Shown piece after piece: positions 23,053 to 35,006 of a DNA stretch of 62,000 nucleotides; within the stretch, counting starts at the first letter, position 1, and every line of letters begins with the position of its first letter. The DNA is taken from assembly GCA_009746045.1 (NCBI GenBank), contig RPFO01000086.1, forward strand, positions 661,732 to 723,731. The letters run 5' to 3'. Made by a program: the position numbers and the translations under genes. The notes beneath the pieces were generated by a model. It was not told the origin of the DNA. It saw only the letters and a list, made by a program, of their open reading frames with translations, and did no database searches. The DNA is from Mesostigma viride (lineage: Eukaryota > Streptophyta > Mesostigmatophyceae > Mesostigmatales > Mesostigmataceae).

Positions 23053-26000
23053 ATGCGTAGAGTTAGCACCTCAGGCTATTGCCTTCTATTTCTCGCCATT
23101 GCCTTGGGTGCGGTGGTCGCTATTGATTCTGGCTGCCCCCAGGCGCAGACCAATGGAACGTGTTTATTTGATGGTAACCGGACTGTTCTGAATGTAGCCT
23201 ACGTCGTGGTCGGCGGGGGGCCTTCTGTCCTGACGTCACCGGCATTCGCCATCGCGGAGTTAGCCTTCCGAGAAGTCGAGGCCAATCGCTCACTCCTTCC
23301 CAGCATCCGTCTCCAGCCAATCTACAGCTTTTACGACAAGGACGACAGAAAGCCCGTATTTGAAGCCGTTACCAAGGTGGCAACCACTCCAGGTACGTAC
23401 CGCCGACCAAGTAGCTAATCTCACTCAGTGAGCAAAATGTCGTTCCCTGACCGGCTCGAACCTTCCGGGGAGATGTCAAAGCGCCAGGAGTGCCGGATTT
23501 CGAGCATGAGCCTTGTGCTAGAGTTTGTCCATGTCTTTTTGTGAAAACTCGCACAGAAAAGGATTTGTAAAAATCTGTGGAAGTTTGGATGCAGAAGTCT
23601 GTGTGTGATTGAGCACTGTGCATGCTTCCCTGTCTGCTGTGCATGAGGACAAAGAGAGGTGAGCATGTCATGAACGACGCCCTTTGATCATGCGTACCAG
23701 GCCGCCAGTGACTGTTTTGTTCAGAAATGCAAGGGTAATGAGCTCAACTAACGGAAGCCAATCGTTTCAGTTGAACGGTGAAGGCCATTGCAGAGAAGCC
23801 TTTTAAGGACTATGCCAGATGTTGAGGGAAAGGATCAGCTTGCCCTGCAACCACGTGCGTAGTCACTTGTAATTTAATAAAGAACATCTCAGAGAAGCTT
23901 GTTTGGACTAGGTCAGGCAGATGTTGAGGAGGAAAGGGAGAGCTTGGCCCGCCACTGGGGGTGTCATGCATCAACCGGCATCGGCCCTGGCCTCCACGTG
24001 TGCTTGAACCTCGTTAAGCAGTCGGTTCCGCGTTAAGTTGTGGTTGCCGCCCACAGGAAGAGAACGCAACTCGATGGTAGGATTCAGCTAGCAGGCGATC
24101 CCCCCTCTGACATATTTTTGCATGTCAACTGATCACTCCTGTCACAAGCTACTCGGCTGCATGGTCAATCCACCCAGACAGTCCTTTCAAGGCCGTATTC
24201 TCATTTCCAGCCACACATGCTCATCTCCTTCAACGACATGTATGAACAGCAAGGAAGTGATTAGCCTGCGTCTATCATTGATGGGCTACAGTAGTCATGT
24301 ATTATGTATTCAAACAGCTCGTGTCCATGTAAACTCGCCAAGGGGGGGGGGGAGAGGGATTGATTGTGCCACTTGTAGATCGACTGACTACAACGGCAAG
24401 TGTGGATACATCACAGCAGGGCTTGGGTCCCAGTCGGCTGTAGCCCCTAAATAGTGGTGTAACCCACGCTCACTTCCTGACTAAACTTAGTAAGCTGTTG
24501 GTGCAGTAGTAAGCATTCATCGGCAGTTAATGGCAACTCTGCGTCATATGGTTCATCTTTTGCTGACTTAAATGGCCTAGATGACCTCTTCCCCCGGGGA
24601 GTTAGGTGCCTAACAATCCCTTAAGATTGGGTCATTTTCGCGTCAAGTTGCGTTCGCCGAAAACTTTGGCGACGCAATGTAGCACGGAAACACAAGTTAA
24701 GTTGATGCAGATATACCAGCCGGGCAGGCAGCCACACATACAGCTGTTCCGCTCCGGTATAATCATTAACAATGGTCACTTCTCCCAGCACTTTTGACGA
24801 CATGTACAACCACATCTTGTGCTTCCCCTCCTCTTTTTCCTCGTCGTTGCCCGACCTTCCCCTTGCTTGCAGGCCTGGTGGCGCTGATGGGCGCGACGTC
24901 CTCGCAGGCATCGGAGATCGTCCAGCTGGTGGCGTCCGCCGGCAATATCCCCCAGATCTCCACAACCGCCAGCTCGGCCTCGCTGTCCAATAAGGACGAG
25001 TTTCCTACGTTCATGCGCACGACGATATCGTCTCGCACCCAGCTGCGCGCGTGCGTGGCGCTCCTGCGCGCGTACAACTGGACCGAGGTAAACATCGTGG
25101 TGGACCAATCAGACCTCTCAGTGCTCAACCTCAAGACCTTCCTCGAACTCGCACAGGACTCCACGCGCGGAGGACACCCGCTGCGCGCGGGGCTCCAGGT
25201 CGTCGTCGACACGGGCAGCAACGTCACAGGGGCAGCCGAGAGCCTGCTGGCGAGTGAGAACTACATCACGGTCGTGTTCTGCTCCATCCCGCAGTTTGTG
25301 CGCCTCCTCAGCTACATGATCGCGCAGGATCCCAGCGGCGCGCAGCACCGGAACTTTTTCTTCTTTGCGGGGGCATTCATCCTCAGCGAGGCACCCGCCG
25401 TGCTCGGCGCGAATCTGGTACGTGGGCGGCGATGATTCGGTGACGTGTGGCGTGAGGACCAGTGGGATGTGGTCAGGTCGGGTTGGGTCGGGTCGGGGCA
25501 GGTGGGGTCTGCTTGGGCTGGGGCGGGGCGGGGCGAGGCGGGCCAGTCCAGATCAGGTGGGGTCGAGTCGAGTCGGGTCGGGTCGGGTCGGGGTGGGTTG
25601 GGTTCATATTTGGGAGGAATCATGTGCACGGATTCCGCTTCTCCACTGCCCCGCATCTGTGGGCATTTTTTATCCCAACCTTTTTCCAAGTTTCTAAGTA
25701 AGAACTTGTATCCAAATTTCTTTTTCCAAGAGTCTTAGGAACCACCGGCTGTATCTGGGTGTTACACATTGGCCCGGCATGTATGTGGTACCATCATGAC
25801 TCGTGTACGCTTATTGGCCCTGCACAGGACGCACACATGGTGACTGTCACCTTATGCGGCCTTGTTGCTTATGAGCACTTAATTGGATGGCAGTGAGTCC
25901 TAGCATTGCTTCCCGTGGACATCAGGCCTGGGCTGAGACGAATTCTAGCTCTGGCTTGGCACCAGCGCTAGTTGGCACTCTCGAGTTCTAGCACTGTCTT

Positions 26001-29000
26001 TCTCTCTGTCTTTGACATCTGTGTGTTGTACGTTCGTTTCTTTACAGTTCTTGTAAGCTTTTATCCCTTGAGCATGCACAAACATGGCCAGATGGTCCCA
26101 CGAGGGTTGCTCGCCTGCCCCTGTAGTCAACAGTAGTACAGGAACCTCCTCAGCTGGCAACATCCGCAGGGAGCAGCCTGACCCTGGCCTCACCTTTGCC
26201 TCTTCCCCTCATGCGTCTGGACCAGCCCGGCATTGCACGCACTTAATCGTGGCCCTTGCATTGACACCCCCATAGCGGCTCCAATCCCATGTTTAGTGCC
26301 ATCAGGCTGGCAGGAGGGCCATCAGCCGCGCTTGCATCCCCGGTTGCCACCTGCCCGTGCAAACCGTTGCCTGGTCGCGCCTGACTGCACACTTGACGGC
26401 TCACGCTTGATTGGCTGTAGCTTTCCGCGCATATTGCTCATCCTTTCGCATGCACACATGCACACTCATGCATGCCCGCTGCCACATGCCTGCTAGCATA
26501 AGCATGCACTCAGACCACCTTTTTGTCTCGGCTCATTTTGCTGCTGGCAAACTGATCTAAGCCTTGAGAAGATATATTGTCATAGCAGTTAACATAATAG
26601 CGCCGTATAATAGCGCTGTCAGTTATAACATAGTAGTAATAGTAGTACTACTAACATGATAGTTGACAGTTAACATAGTAGTAATAGTAGTACTACTAAC
26701 ATGATAGTTGACAGTTGACATTGTAGTAATAGTAGTACTACTTACATGATAGTTGGCAGTTAACATCGTACTGATACTACTAACATGATAGTTGGCAGTT
26801 AACATAGTAGTAATACTACGAACATGATAGGTGACAGTTAACATAGTAGTAACAGTAGTACTACTGACATGATAGTTGACAGTTAACATAGTGGTAATAC
26901 TACTAACATGATAGTGTAGCACACTAGCCAGATAGCTGCTCACACATTGATGGTTGACTTGCCTGCTGACAATTTACCTGATCATCCTTTTCCTTGCAAT
27001 CCCCTTGTCCTGTTCCCATGCATCGGCCGTGCGGATCCTTGCCATGCAAACCGACATCCTCGGCAGCCCGGCATCTTTGCCGGCTACGAGATGCACCCCA
27101 ACGTGAGCGTCGACATGTTCTACCGCCATGCGTCCGGCCTGCTGGGTGTGACCAACCCTGCCGGCAGGAACGAACGCACGGCCCAATTTGAGGCTTATGC
27201 GCGCAGCTACAACCGCAGCGAGTTCCCAGGCCAGATTCCGGCGGTGATATCTGGCAGTAGCCAACTCGTGGTAGACGCGGTCTACACTATTGTGCACGGG
27301 CTGCGCCGCGTGCTGGAGGACGCGGCCGCCCGCAACAAGACGGCGTGCGAGACGTTTTACTCGCCCAGTTGGGATGGGACGGTGCTCTACTGGGCCATGC
27401 GGAATGCTTCGTTCCTGGGGACCTCGGGCCCCATCTCGTATGAGGAAAACGGCGACCGCATCGGCACACTCAACATGATCAACCTGGTCAACAGCTTCCA
27501 CCCGAACGGCTCCCTCGCCCGCAGCACCTCTGTGGTGACCCACAGTTGGAATGCTTCCGACGGCACGTTTGTGATTCAGGCACCCACGACGTGGCGCGAC
27601 GGGAGCACGACCCCGCCGGGCCCTGTCCCACTTGACCGGGCGCGGGTGCCGACCACGACGACGACAAATGACGGCGATGGCCGCGCGGACGTGAAAGCAT
27701 GGGTCCCCCCGGTGGTGATTGGGATTGTGGCGCTGCTAGTGTTGAATGCGCTGTGGATGCTGCGTAGCAAGCGGCAGAAGAAGAAAGTGTGGCGCGTGGA
27801 CATGCGCGCGATCGAGTGGGGCCCTGTCAAGGCGCTCGACTGCGGGACGAGCATCTCTGACGCGGTCTACCACGGGGTGGACGTTGGCGTGCGCCGCGTG
27901 CCCTTATCCCGCACGCTCCTGTCCACGTGCAAGGAGTCCTTCTGCGACGATGCGGAGGCCAACACCGGCCGCGTTTTTGTCCGATCGGCATTTCGCGTCA
28001 TCGACAAGAGTACGACGACCGTCAAGGTGCGCGCTCCCAAGCCCTACTTTGATGATGATGAGGTGCTCGTGTCCCTGTGCACGGAGCCCGGCCGGATACT
28101 TGGGGATGCCCTGGGGGAGGAGCCAGGGGGCAGCGCGACCGAGAGTGTGTTCGGTTCGATTGGCGGGACGGAGTCCCCCCGAGCAAGTTCAGGGGAGAAG
28201 GACCCCAGCTGGAAGGACGGCGCGAACCACAAGGAAAGCACCTCGCACAAGGACATGTCCAACCCGAGGGTGAGCGAGCCGCCGTTGCCGCGGGAGCAGA
28301 AGAATGCGCTCCTGCGTGGCGCGGAGGCATCACTGCATCGCACAATGGAAATGCACCACCCGAATCTAGAGCGCGTGATTGGCGGCGGCTTGACCAAGGG
28401 CGCGGTGTACATCCTGCTTGAGCGGTTGACGGGTGGCAGCTTGCACGCGGCCATGCAGAACCGGACGCTGGACTATGACGCGGGGGCCATGATCGGCATG
28501 CTGCTGGACGCGGCGTCGGCGCTCAAGTACCTGCACTCGCAGCGCCCGCCGATCACACACGGGGACCTCAACCCCAAGTGAGTGCCGTGAGGCCCTAGGT
28601 TGTAGGAGTCAGAGGACAGGAGCTGGGAAACACGCCATATGTTTTATTTGACACAGTCAAACATTAGAGTTTCTAGACACAGTCAATCAGTACTAGTATA
28701 CCATAAGTACTGTGTTTTTGCTCTTGCAATCTTGCAAGAATTTTGTATGGCACCCCGGCCTTGAAGGGTTTGGTCACACTTTTTGGATACACACTTCCAC
28801 CTCCCTTAATTTCCATTGTCCTGAACAACTTGTCAAACGCGGATAAGATAACAGCAGGCTCGAGATCCTATGGTTCAGAGTCTCCGGATTTCTGGCCTAC
28901 GCTGGTTGTCCCATTGATATCTCCAAATATGCACAAATCTTGTCTGCTTACCCACCCTGCCCAGTTATTCATTCGCTGATGCCGCAAGTCAGTTAAAAGA

Positions 29001-31229
29001 GTTTGGTCATGCTTGTCGGACACACTGATGTTGACCAGCCGATACCCCCCACCAGCGTGCATTGACTCGTCCGCATCTGTCCACTCCTCAGTCGTGTAGA
29101 TTCCGATGTATCTACCTTCATCGTTCCATGCTGTTGTCTTGCCTTGCTGCCTGCGTCATGTGTATGGGCCGTGGTTCCGCAAAGTTGGACAGACTTTCTT
29201 ATCACAAAGGTATGGGCCTTGCCCATTACTGTATCGCAAGCAATCAGAACCAAGTATTTGTAGTCACACCCTCGCTTTTTAGTTGTGCCCAACACCTCAT
29301 AGGTGGTGGCCAACAGCCACGTCACATTATGTCTACTTCATGTAGCAAAACTCGGCGGTTCTCTGACCATTCACGCCTTGAATTGCAACCATATGAACTG
29401 ACATCGTGACACCTCCCTGCCGCCGCGGTCCTTCTTTTCCACACTCTATTTAATGTTGTTGCCCAGGTCACTCTTCCTGGATGACAACATGTCCCTGAAG
29501 CTCTCGGTCGTGAGCCCCTTCCGCCTGCTCAACTCCTCGCTGGGTCGCGGCGTGGTCCCCTTGACCCTCGAATATGCTGCACCGGAGGTGCTCGCGGGCC
29601 GCCCAGCCACGCCCGCGTCTGATGTCTTCTCCTTTGGCATGATGCTCTGGGAGTGCTTTGCGCGCGCCGACATCTACGCGGACCTGCCGCTGGAGACGAT
29701 CGTGGAAGGGGTCATCATGGGCACTGTGCGGCCCAAGCCGGTGGCAAGCATGCCCGTGGAGCTCGAGGGGTTGATGTACGAGTGCCTGAGCCCCTGGCCC
29801 CACCGCCGACCCACGTTCGTTGAGATCCACGCGCGCCTGTTCTCCGCATTCCAAGCCAAGGGCGGCCAGCAGCGCTTCTCGGCACTCCAGTCGCGGCTCA
29901 CCGCGCAGCAGGGGCTGATCGACAAGATCATGCCGCCCCATGTTGCCGCGGCGCTGCACCGTGGGGAGACCGTTCCTCCGGAGCGCCACGACTGCGTGAC
30001 CATCATGTTCAGCGACATCGTAGGCTTCACCTCCCACAGCGCGCAGCTGTTGCCGATCGAGGTCATGCAGATGCTGGACCGGCTGTACACCCAGTTTGAC
30101 GCTCTCACGACAAAGCACGGCCTGTTCAAGGTGGAGACGATCGGTGACGCGTACATGGTGGTGGGCAACCTGCACCCAAAGGCGGAGGACCACACGGCGC
30201 GCATTGTGCGGTTCGCGCAGGACGCCATCGCGGTGCGTGGCGCATGGGGCAGACTTCGTGGGGGTGTTTGTTGTAGATGTGCTTGTGATGCACGCAGCAA
30301 CTGCGGCATCATTTAAGTAAGGGTTTTCAAGTTAGGGAGAGATTTTAGATCTCACACGTGCGTGTGGTGGGCCCATCGCGTGGGCTTCCCATCTCACCTG
30401 CCCGCATCGAGGAGCTGTTGTGTTGTGTTGCTTCCAGGGCCGCTGTTTATCATGTCACGCAGGGACATGGCACGTAGGAGCGCTCATCCATTGGTGTCAC
30501 AAACGTTGATTGAGTGGTACAGACTTTTTAGAGCGGACGAACAGCTGATTAACCGGCCGTTTCCCCCCCCTTGCCGCTCCAATCACATTTTCGTATGTGC
30601 CCGTAGCTGCGATTTCTCTCGGCTGCCGCTCACCGTTCCTTCTTGCCGTAGTTCACGATTCATCGCCCTTTGCCCTTGGACCCTTATCCTGGCATCCGCT
30701 CCCCGGGCATGTCCCCACACAGGTGGCCAACACCATCCCCGTCAAATTGGACGACCCCTCCATGGGCACCATCCACATCCGCGCGGGCGTGCACACGGGC
30801 CCCGTGGTCGCCTCAGTGGTCGGCACGCTCAACCCTCGCTACTGCCTGTTTGGCGACACTGTCAACATGACCAGCCGCATCGAGACATCTTCCCAGCCCG
30901 ACTGCGTGCACCTGTCGCAGGCGGCGGCGGCCGCGCTGCGCAAGCAGGACGGGAGCCTGCGCACCGTCAAGCGCGGCAAGGTGCTGCTCAAGGGCAAGGG
31001 CGAGACAGTCACCTACTGGCTAGAGAGCAGCGTGAGGAACCTACCAGAGAATCTGCGCGCGGAGATGGTGATGGCGGGCCTCAGGATGGACAGCTTGGAA
31101 ATTCGGGAATCGGCGGACATGCTCATGGGTAGGGATGGGGAGGAGGACAGCAACTTGTACAGCAACCCCCGCAGATCATCCAGGTTGATCCCAGAGGATG
31201 TGGAACTGGTTATCGATGTCAAGGCATGA
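23053..31229 (+). CDS. GC2: complete receptor-type guanylate cyclase
   Basis: Exons 23053-23392, 24873-25417, 27067-28577, 29467-30232 and 30723-31229 join in frame (3669 nt, 1222 residues) with GT-AG introns. Residues 1-28 are a signal peptide, about 35-500 an extracellular type-I periplasmic-binding/ANF-receptor-like domain, and about 504-526 one membrane helix followed by basic residues (RSKRQKKK). Residues about 535-920 form a kinase-homology domain: HGDLNP replaces HRDLKP, the DFG site reads SVVSPF, and YAAPEVL and RRPTFVEI are present. The class III cyclase domain has metal Asp982 (FSDIVGFT) and Asp1026 (IGDAYMVV), Glu1022 and Cys1095 in the guanine-selecting positions, and Asn1102/Arg1106 in [12 protein letters not shown]. 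It should convert GTP to cGMP in response to an unknown ligand. The start ATG matches the paralog GC3. An adenylate cyclase would have Lys/Asp at the selecting positions. Confidence 0.9.
26617..26919. repeat. Minisatellite in GC2 intron 2
   Basis: Counterpart of 14060-14362, about seven imperfect 45-bp units rich in TAGTAGTAATAG and ATGATAGTTGACAG. Confidence 0.85.
28578..29466 (+). other. GC2 intron 3 with dispersed-repeat insertion
   Basis: The donor is GTGAGT and the acceptor is TTGCCCAG. The intron separates the catalytic-loop-like motif of the kinase-homology domain from its activation-loop region. It holds a copy of the dispersed motif (28886-28917) preceded by TCCTGAACAACTTGTC and ACAGCAGGCTCGAG. 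The reverse complement of the latter block recurs near 35822-35885. GC3 intron 3 lacks it and has a minisatellite instead. Confidence 0.7.
28886..28917 (+). repeat. Dispersed GATTTCTGGCC... motif, instance 5
   Basis: Diverged copy of the motif (CTGGCCTACGCTGGTTGTC), inside GC2 intron 3. Confidence 0.65.
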
Positions 31230-32574
31230 GGGCGCAAGGAGTACGCAATGGTGGCGCATTTTGGGCGCAGCTGCTTCAGGCCCAAGTTTGTCGGCCCAAC
31301 TGGGTTTGAGCTGGGTGCAAGTGATGCGAAATTTGAGCAATTTTGCAAGTGCAAAATTGGGTGCAATTTTGGAGGCAGATGCCCGCAGATTGGTACGCAA
31401 GTATGGTCGTGGATGTGCACAAAGGTTTGGCGCAAATTCGGACACAACTTGGTCACGCTTTGTTGAACGCAGTGTGCTTGTGACCAGGGGCGCTGCAGGA
31501 GTGCTAGCTGCTATGGCGTCACTCATATCTGCAAGCTTGTCTAGAAGGAGCAAGTGTACATTTCCTTGGCGGATGGCGTAGAGCTTGTTGCTTGTGGAGG
31601 GTTGAGGCGTTTTGGGGGCTTCGCTTGTTGAAGGACATGCCGGGTTTGGGTGGCATTGGGGGGGCGAGAGGTGAGGGGCAGTGGGGGTGGAGTGGAGTGG
31701 AGTGGAGTGGAGTGGAGTGGAGTGGAGTGGAGTGGAGTGGAGTGGAGTGGAGTGGAGTGGAGTGGAGTGGAGTGGAGTGGAGTGGAGTGGAGTGGAGTGG
31801 AGTGGAGTGGAGTGGAGTGGAGTGGAGTGGAGTGGAGTGGAGTGGAGTGGAGTGGAGCGGCATGTCAGTGGCTGAGCATCCCGCTCCAGTCAGTCAATAT
31901 TTAGTTACTGACCTGGGTGGTTTGGATTTCACCTGGCACTGTTCGGTGGTTGTCTTATTTCTTTGGTTTCTTCCTCATGGCAAGAGTGCAGCCCATCCTT
32001 GCTGTCCAGAAAGTTGTGCATGGTTGCAGACAGCGGGCAAGACCAGTTGGCTGCTGAAACTGACCACGTAGAGTGCTTATAGTTCCACTCTCAGCTGCAT
32101 CATTATTGGTGTTATTTTTTTCTTTCTGGGCTCACTTTGAGTAGCAGCGTGCCTATTTTGCTTGTTTGCCACAGGATTCCTGTGTCAACTAGGTCTTAGA
32201 TAGCTAGCTTCATCCATCCCATCCCATCCCACTCGACTGTACTGAGGACTTATGCTCACGTAAAGCTGTTACGTGTTAATTAATTAATTTTTAATCAATT
32301 AGTTAATTCGTGTATCAAATGTGTTACTTTTATCTTACGGAGGTATGTTCTTAATTAACTGATTAACTAATTAATTAAGACAGAACGGACTTATCAATTC
32401 CTGAGAGACAGGGGAAACCGAGAGACAGGGGAAACCCCTTGTATACTCCAGGAGTAGTCTACTGAGTGTGGTCGGTTCTCTAGCTCGGCTGTCTGTACAT
32501 AGGGCACTCCTAACAGAATATACTACGGTGGATCGGCGATAGAGAGATTGATTAATTAATAAGGAACATAACTC
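31230..32574. other. GC2 downstream region
   Basis: The first roughly 30 bp (GGGCGCAAGGAGTACGCAAT and following) match the region after the GC3 stop, so the duplication that formed the two paralogs included the 3' flank. From 31683 to 31857 lies a GGAGT array. From about 32270 to 32400 the sequence is TTAATTAA-rich. No gene was recognised, and no polyadenylation signal was assigned with confidence. Confidence 0.5.
31683..31857. repeat. (GGAGT)n microsatellite
   Basis: About 34 uninterrupted pentanucleotide units. The apparent WSGVE and HSTPL repeat proteins in this array are composition artefacts. Confidence 0.97.
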
Positions 32575-32613
32575 CGTTGGGAGTATATGTAGCACATAGC
32601 TCAGAGATTATTT

Positions 32614-33188
32614 AGTTATGCCGTGCCCATGCAGAGAGCTGCTCTCTGCTGAGATGCCACGCTCTAGCTCTTGTATTCTGATCAGGCACTCCGCAAAGGT
32701 GAAAACCATTTGCGTTCAGTGCCGGGCCGCGGAAAACGCGGAAAAACGCTAGCTCTTGTATAGCTCTTGTATAGCTATATGCTGATCTTCGATCCCCACC
32801 TATGACAGGCTCCCCTTGGCTGGGCGTTGCCCGAGACTCTGGGTGGTGCAGGTGCCCTAGTGCACCTAGAGCAAGTGTTGTTTACATTCCCACCCTTGCA
32901 GGAAGTAGCTTAGAATGTATTACAGGCTCATATGCCCCTTCTCTGGCTCAGAGAAGGGGCATATGGCCTATAATACATTCTAAGCTACTTCCTGCAAGGG
33001 TGGGGATGTAAACGACACTTGCTCTAGGTGCACCAAGGGCACCAGCACCCCCGGCCCAGAGTCTCGGGTTCAAACCCAACTAACGGGGATCCCGTCATGG
33101 GGGGGGAGATCGATCATCGTGGCTATACAAAAAGCTAGAGCGTGGCATCTCAGCAGAGAGCAGCTCTCTGCATGGGCACAGCATAACT
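32614..33188. repeat. Large imperfect palindrome (fold-back)
   Basis: The left arm 32614-32945 and right arm 32951-33188 are reverse complements with one roughly 90-bp unpaired stretch in the left arm. The centre is a tight hairpin, CATATGCCCCTTCTCT / AGAGAAGGGGCATATG, around 32948. The outer ends read AGTTATGC and GCATAACT. The sister element at 36104-36959 has only the right-arm sequence, so the left arm is an added inverted copy. Confidence 0.85.
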
Positions 33189-33348
33189 AAAAAGCTAGGC
33201 ATCATCTGGAGTGTGGCACATCATAGGCACACATGTACATGGCTAAATTAAATGCTCGTGAATCAGCTGTTATAGTGCCTGTAGGAGGTGTACATGTACA
33301 TGGCCACGGTCTATCTATTCTACACTACTACTGCACTGTATTCCGGCC

Positions 33349-34195
33349 CTAAGCTGGGGCGTCTGGAGTCGCTGGGGCCGCCGGGGTCGCAAGCCAGGGC
33401 TTGTGGCCGACATAGATGGCCGCCCCCTTCCAGTACACCGGCTGCCCCGCCTTGGTCTGCCGGAGCTGGAGGTAGGTCGGCCATAGCTCCCGTCGCCGTT
33501 GTTGCTGCGCCAGGGTCAAGTCGTCGTCATCGGCAAGGGTGAAGTGAGTCTTCTCGAGCCGCTTGCGGCGTCTGAGAAAAGAAATCTTGTCCGCCGGGTT
33601 CTTAAAGGTGAGAAGGAGCGGGGGCGCCCCTGCCTTACCCCGCGCGCGGGAAAGGCGGTGCATGGGCGACCAGCTCGATCTCACCAGTAAGGCCCATGCG
33701 ACCAAGAATTTCTCTCTCAAAAGCACGCGCAAGCTTCTCGGAATTCTCACCTTCTTCCATCTTGAGATTCTTGACAATGACGTTGAGGCTGCGCTTGGCG
33801 AGCTCGGCCTCCTCGCGGAGGTCAAGCGTCTGCCGTTGAAGCTGGGCTGCGACGGCGGAGGTGGTGGAGGTGGTGTGTTGCTTAAGCATGTCCGCCCAGG
33901 TCGGGATGGGAGGAGCATCGCCAGCCAGGCCAGCTGGGGCGGGCTTGGCGGCAATGTCCTTCACCGCCTTGGCGGTGAGGCCTGCGGTGTTTTTCAGGAC
34001 CTCGATGGCGATGGCAATGTCCTTAAGGTGCTGGTCGATGTCGCGGAGCTGGGCGGTGATGGAGTCGGTGGAGGCGGAGGGGGGGGGGGCGGGGGTGGAG
34101 GGCGAGGAGGGTGGCGGTGGCGGTGGGGATGGTGGGGAGCTCAGCAGCCAGCGTGCGACCCACAGCGCTGCCACATCTGCAGCTAAAGGCGTCAC
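33349..34195 (-). pseudogene. LINE ORF1-like protein, frameshifted
   Basis: Reading on the minus strand, a Pro-rich N-terminal part is followed by a helical segment (ITAQLRDIDQHLKDIAIAI) and then a domain resembling L1 ORF1p RRM plus C-terminal regions. Its motifs are LNVIVKNLKMEEGE, KLARAFEREIL, PPLLLTFKNPADKISFLRRR and QQQRRRELWPTYLQLR. Such proteins bind element RNA and act as chaperones during retrotransposition. A one-base loss in the G/C stretch near 33640-33652 shifts the frame relative to the related copy at 36546-36947. The stop is TAG at 33349-33351. No ATG start was found; an in-frame stop lies just upstream of about 34239. Confidence 0.65.
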
Positions 34196-34380
34196 GTGAG
34201 CGCTGTGAGATGGCTTCGTGAAGGTGGAGGAGGAGGGTGGATTCGATCAAGGGGATGGGTTGCCATCTGGAGGTCCGCGGAACAGCCGGCGCTGAAGGAT
34301 GGAAAAGAGGGCGGCAAGCTGAAGGCGCGGTTGCGACCAGCCACTAAGACAGGTCAGGTGGGCGGGGCTGAAACTGGCCG

Positions 34381-34737
34381 TCAGACTGGCTGCGGCTGCG
34401 GATCTTCGAAGCGTTTGTGGCGTTGGAGGCGCTGGCACAGGCCATGGAGGGAGGCGTACGACCCATAAAACAAAAGCTCCAGGATCCGGATGTGTGGCCT
34501 GTCGAAAAAGCCGGGTCTGTTGATGTCGAAGGTGGGAAATAACCCGTCAACGTCAAAGTCGTACTCAGACCAGCTAGGTTCGTTTGGGCGGCTGCGTTTG
34601 GGCTCAGGCGAGGCTGAAGGCCAGGCATGAAGCCTGGGAGGGTGCGGAGCGACCACCAGTGCGCGACTAGTGTCACCGCTGCCTGCATGCCGGACTTTAG
34701 GGCGGAGCTGCAGCTGGAGCTGCAGACGTATTTTCAT
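34381..34737 (-). CDS. Uncharacterised ORF upstream of ORF1 remnant
   Basis: A 118-residue frame starting at an ATG. The second half (SYDFDVDG-like acidic/aromatic region, then FDRPHIRILELLFYGSYA) looks more protein-like than its surroundings. No family was recognised. Its position and strand suggest it is part of the same LINE-like element, ahead of ORF1. It could also be chance. Confidence 0.3.
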   Translation of the reverse strand: MKIRLQLQLQLRPKVRHAGSGDTSRALVVAPHPPRLHAWPSASPEPKRSRPNEPSWSEYDFDVDGLFPTFDINRPGFFDRPHIRILELLFYGSYASLHGLCQRLQRHKRFEDPQPQPV

Positions 34738-35006
34738 GGCCGTCGGAGCGCAGCCGCCAGGCTGCGTTGCGTCGAGGAGCGTTTGCTCGTCATATATTGC
34801 GTAATAGCTTCGGAATATCGTTATATCAGCGTGTGCGTATTAGAAAGACGAAGCAATTGTGATAGTCACAGCCGAATTTGGTGCCCAAACGTGAAAGTTA
34901 TGAGCTCTGGACGCCATCAGCCCGATGGCTACCTCGTGGCTCGTGGCTCGAGGCTCGTGGCTCTCTGCTGACGTTGGCTAGTCCTATAGAGAGATATTAA
35001 TTAATT
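34738..35006. other. Spacer, nothing recognised
   Basis: No gene or repeat was recognised apart from short CTCGTGGCTCG words near 34935. Confidence 0.4.

Larger units (their letters stand above)
15197..27753. repeat. Tandem duplication unit 2 (about 12.6 kb)
   Basis: Near-identical repeat of 2191-15196, continuing without a break into the rest of GC2. Private differences from unit 1 include the absence of the CACTA-like insertion, a longer GGAT/GGGT array, a 4-bp GATA addition near 16420, a substituted CTGATCTGTGG stretch near 16034, loss of a GGC near 20630, and one-base changes in C runs at 17654-17658 and 18551-18555. Confidence 0.9.
32575..34260 (-). mobile_element. LINE-like element remnant 1 with ORF1
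   Basis: From ACATAACTCCGTTGGGAGTA at the left to at least the ORF1 start region, this matches the element at 36104-36959 and extends further 5'. It also carries an inverted duplication (32614-33188) that the second copy lacks. The 5' limit is not defined; 34260 is an estimate, and the frame at 34381-34737 may belong to it. Confidence 0.6.

Noticed and set aside
33055-33085. tRNA-like T arm (GGGTTCAAACCC)
   Set aside because: No A box, anticodon arm or acceptor pairing could be found around it. It lies in the arm of a palindrome.
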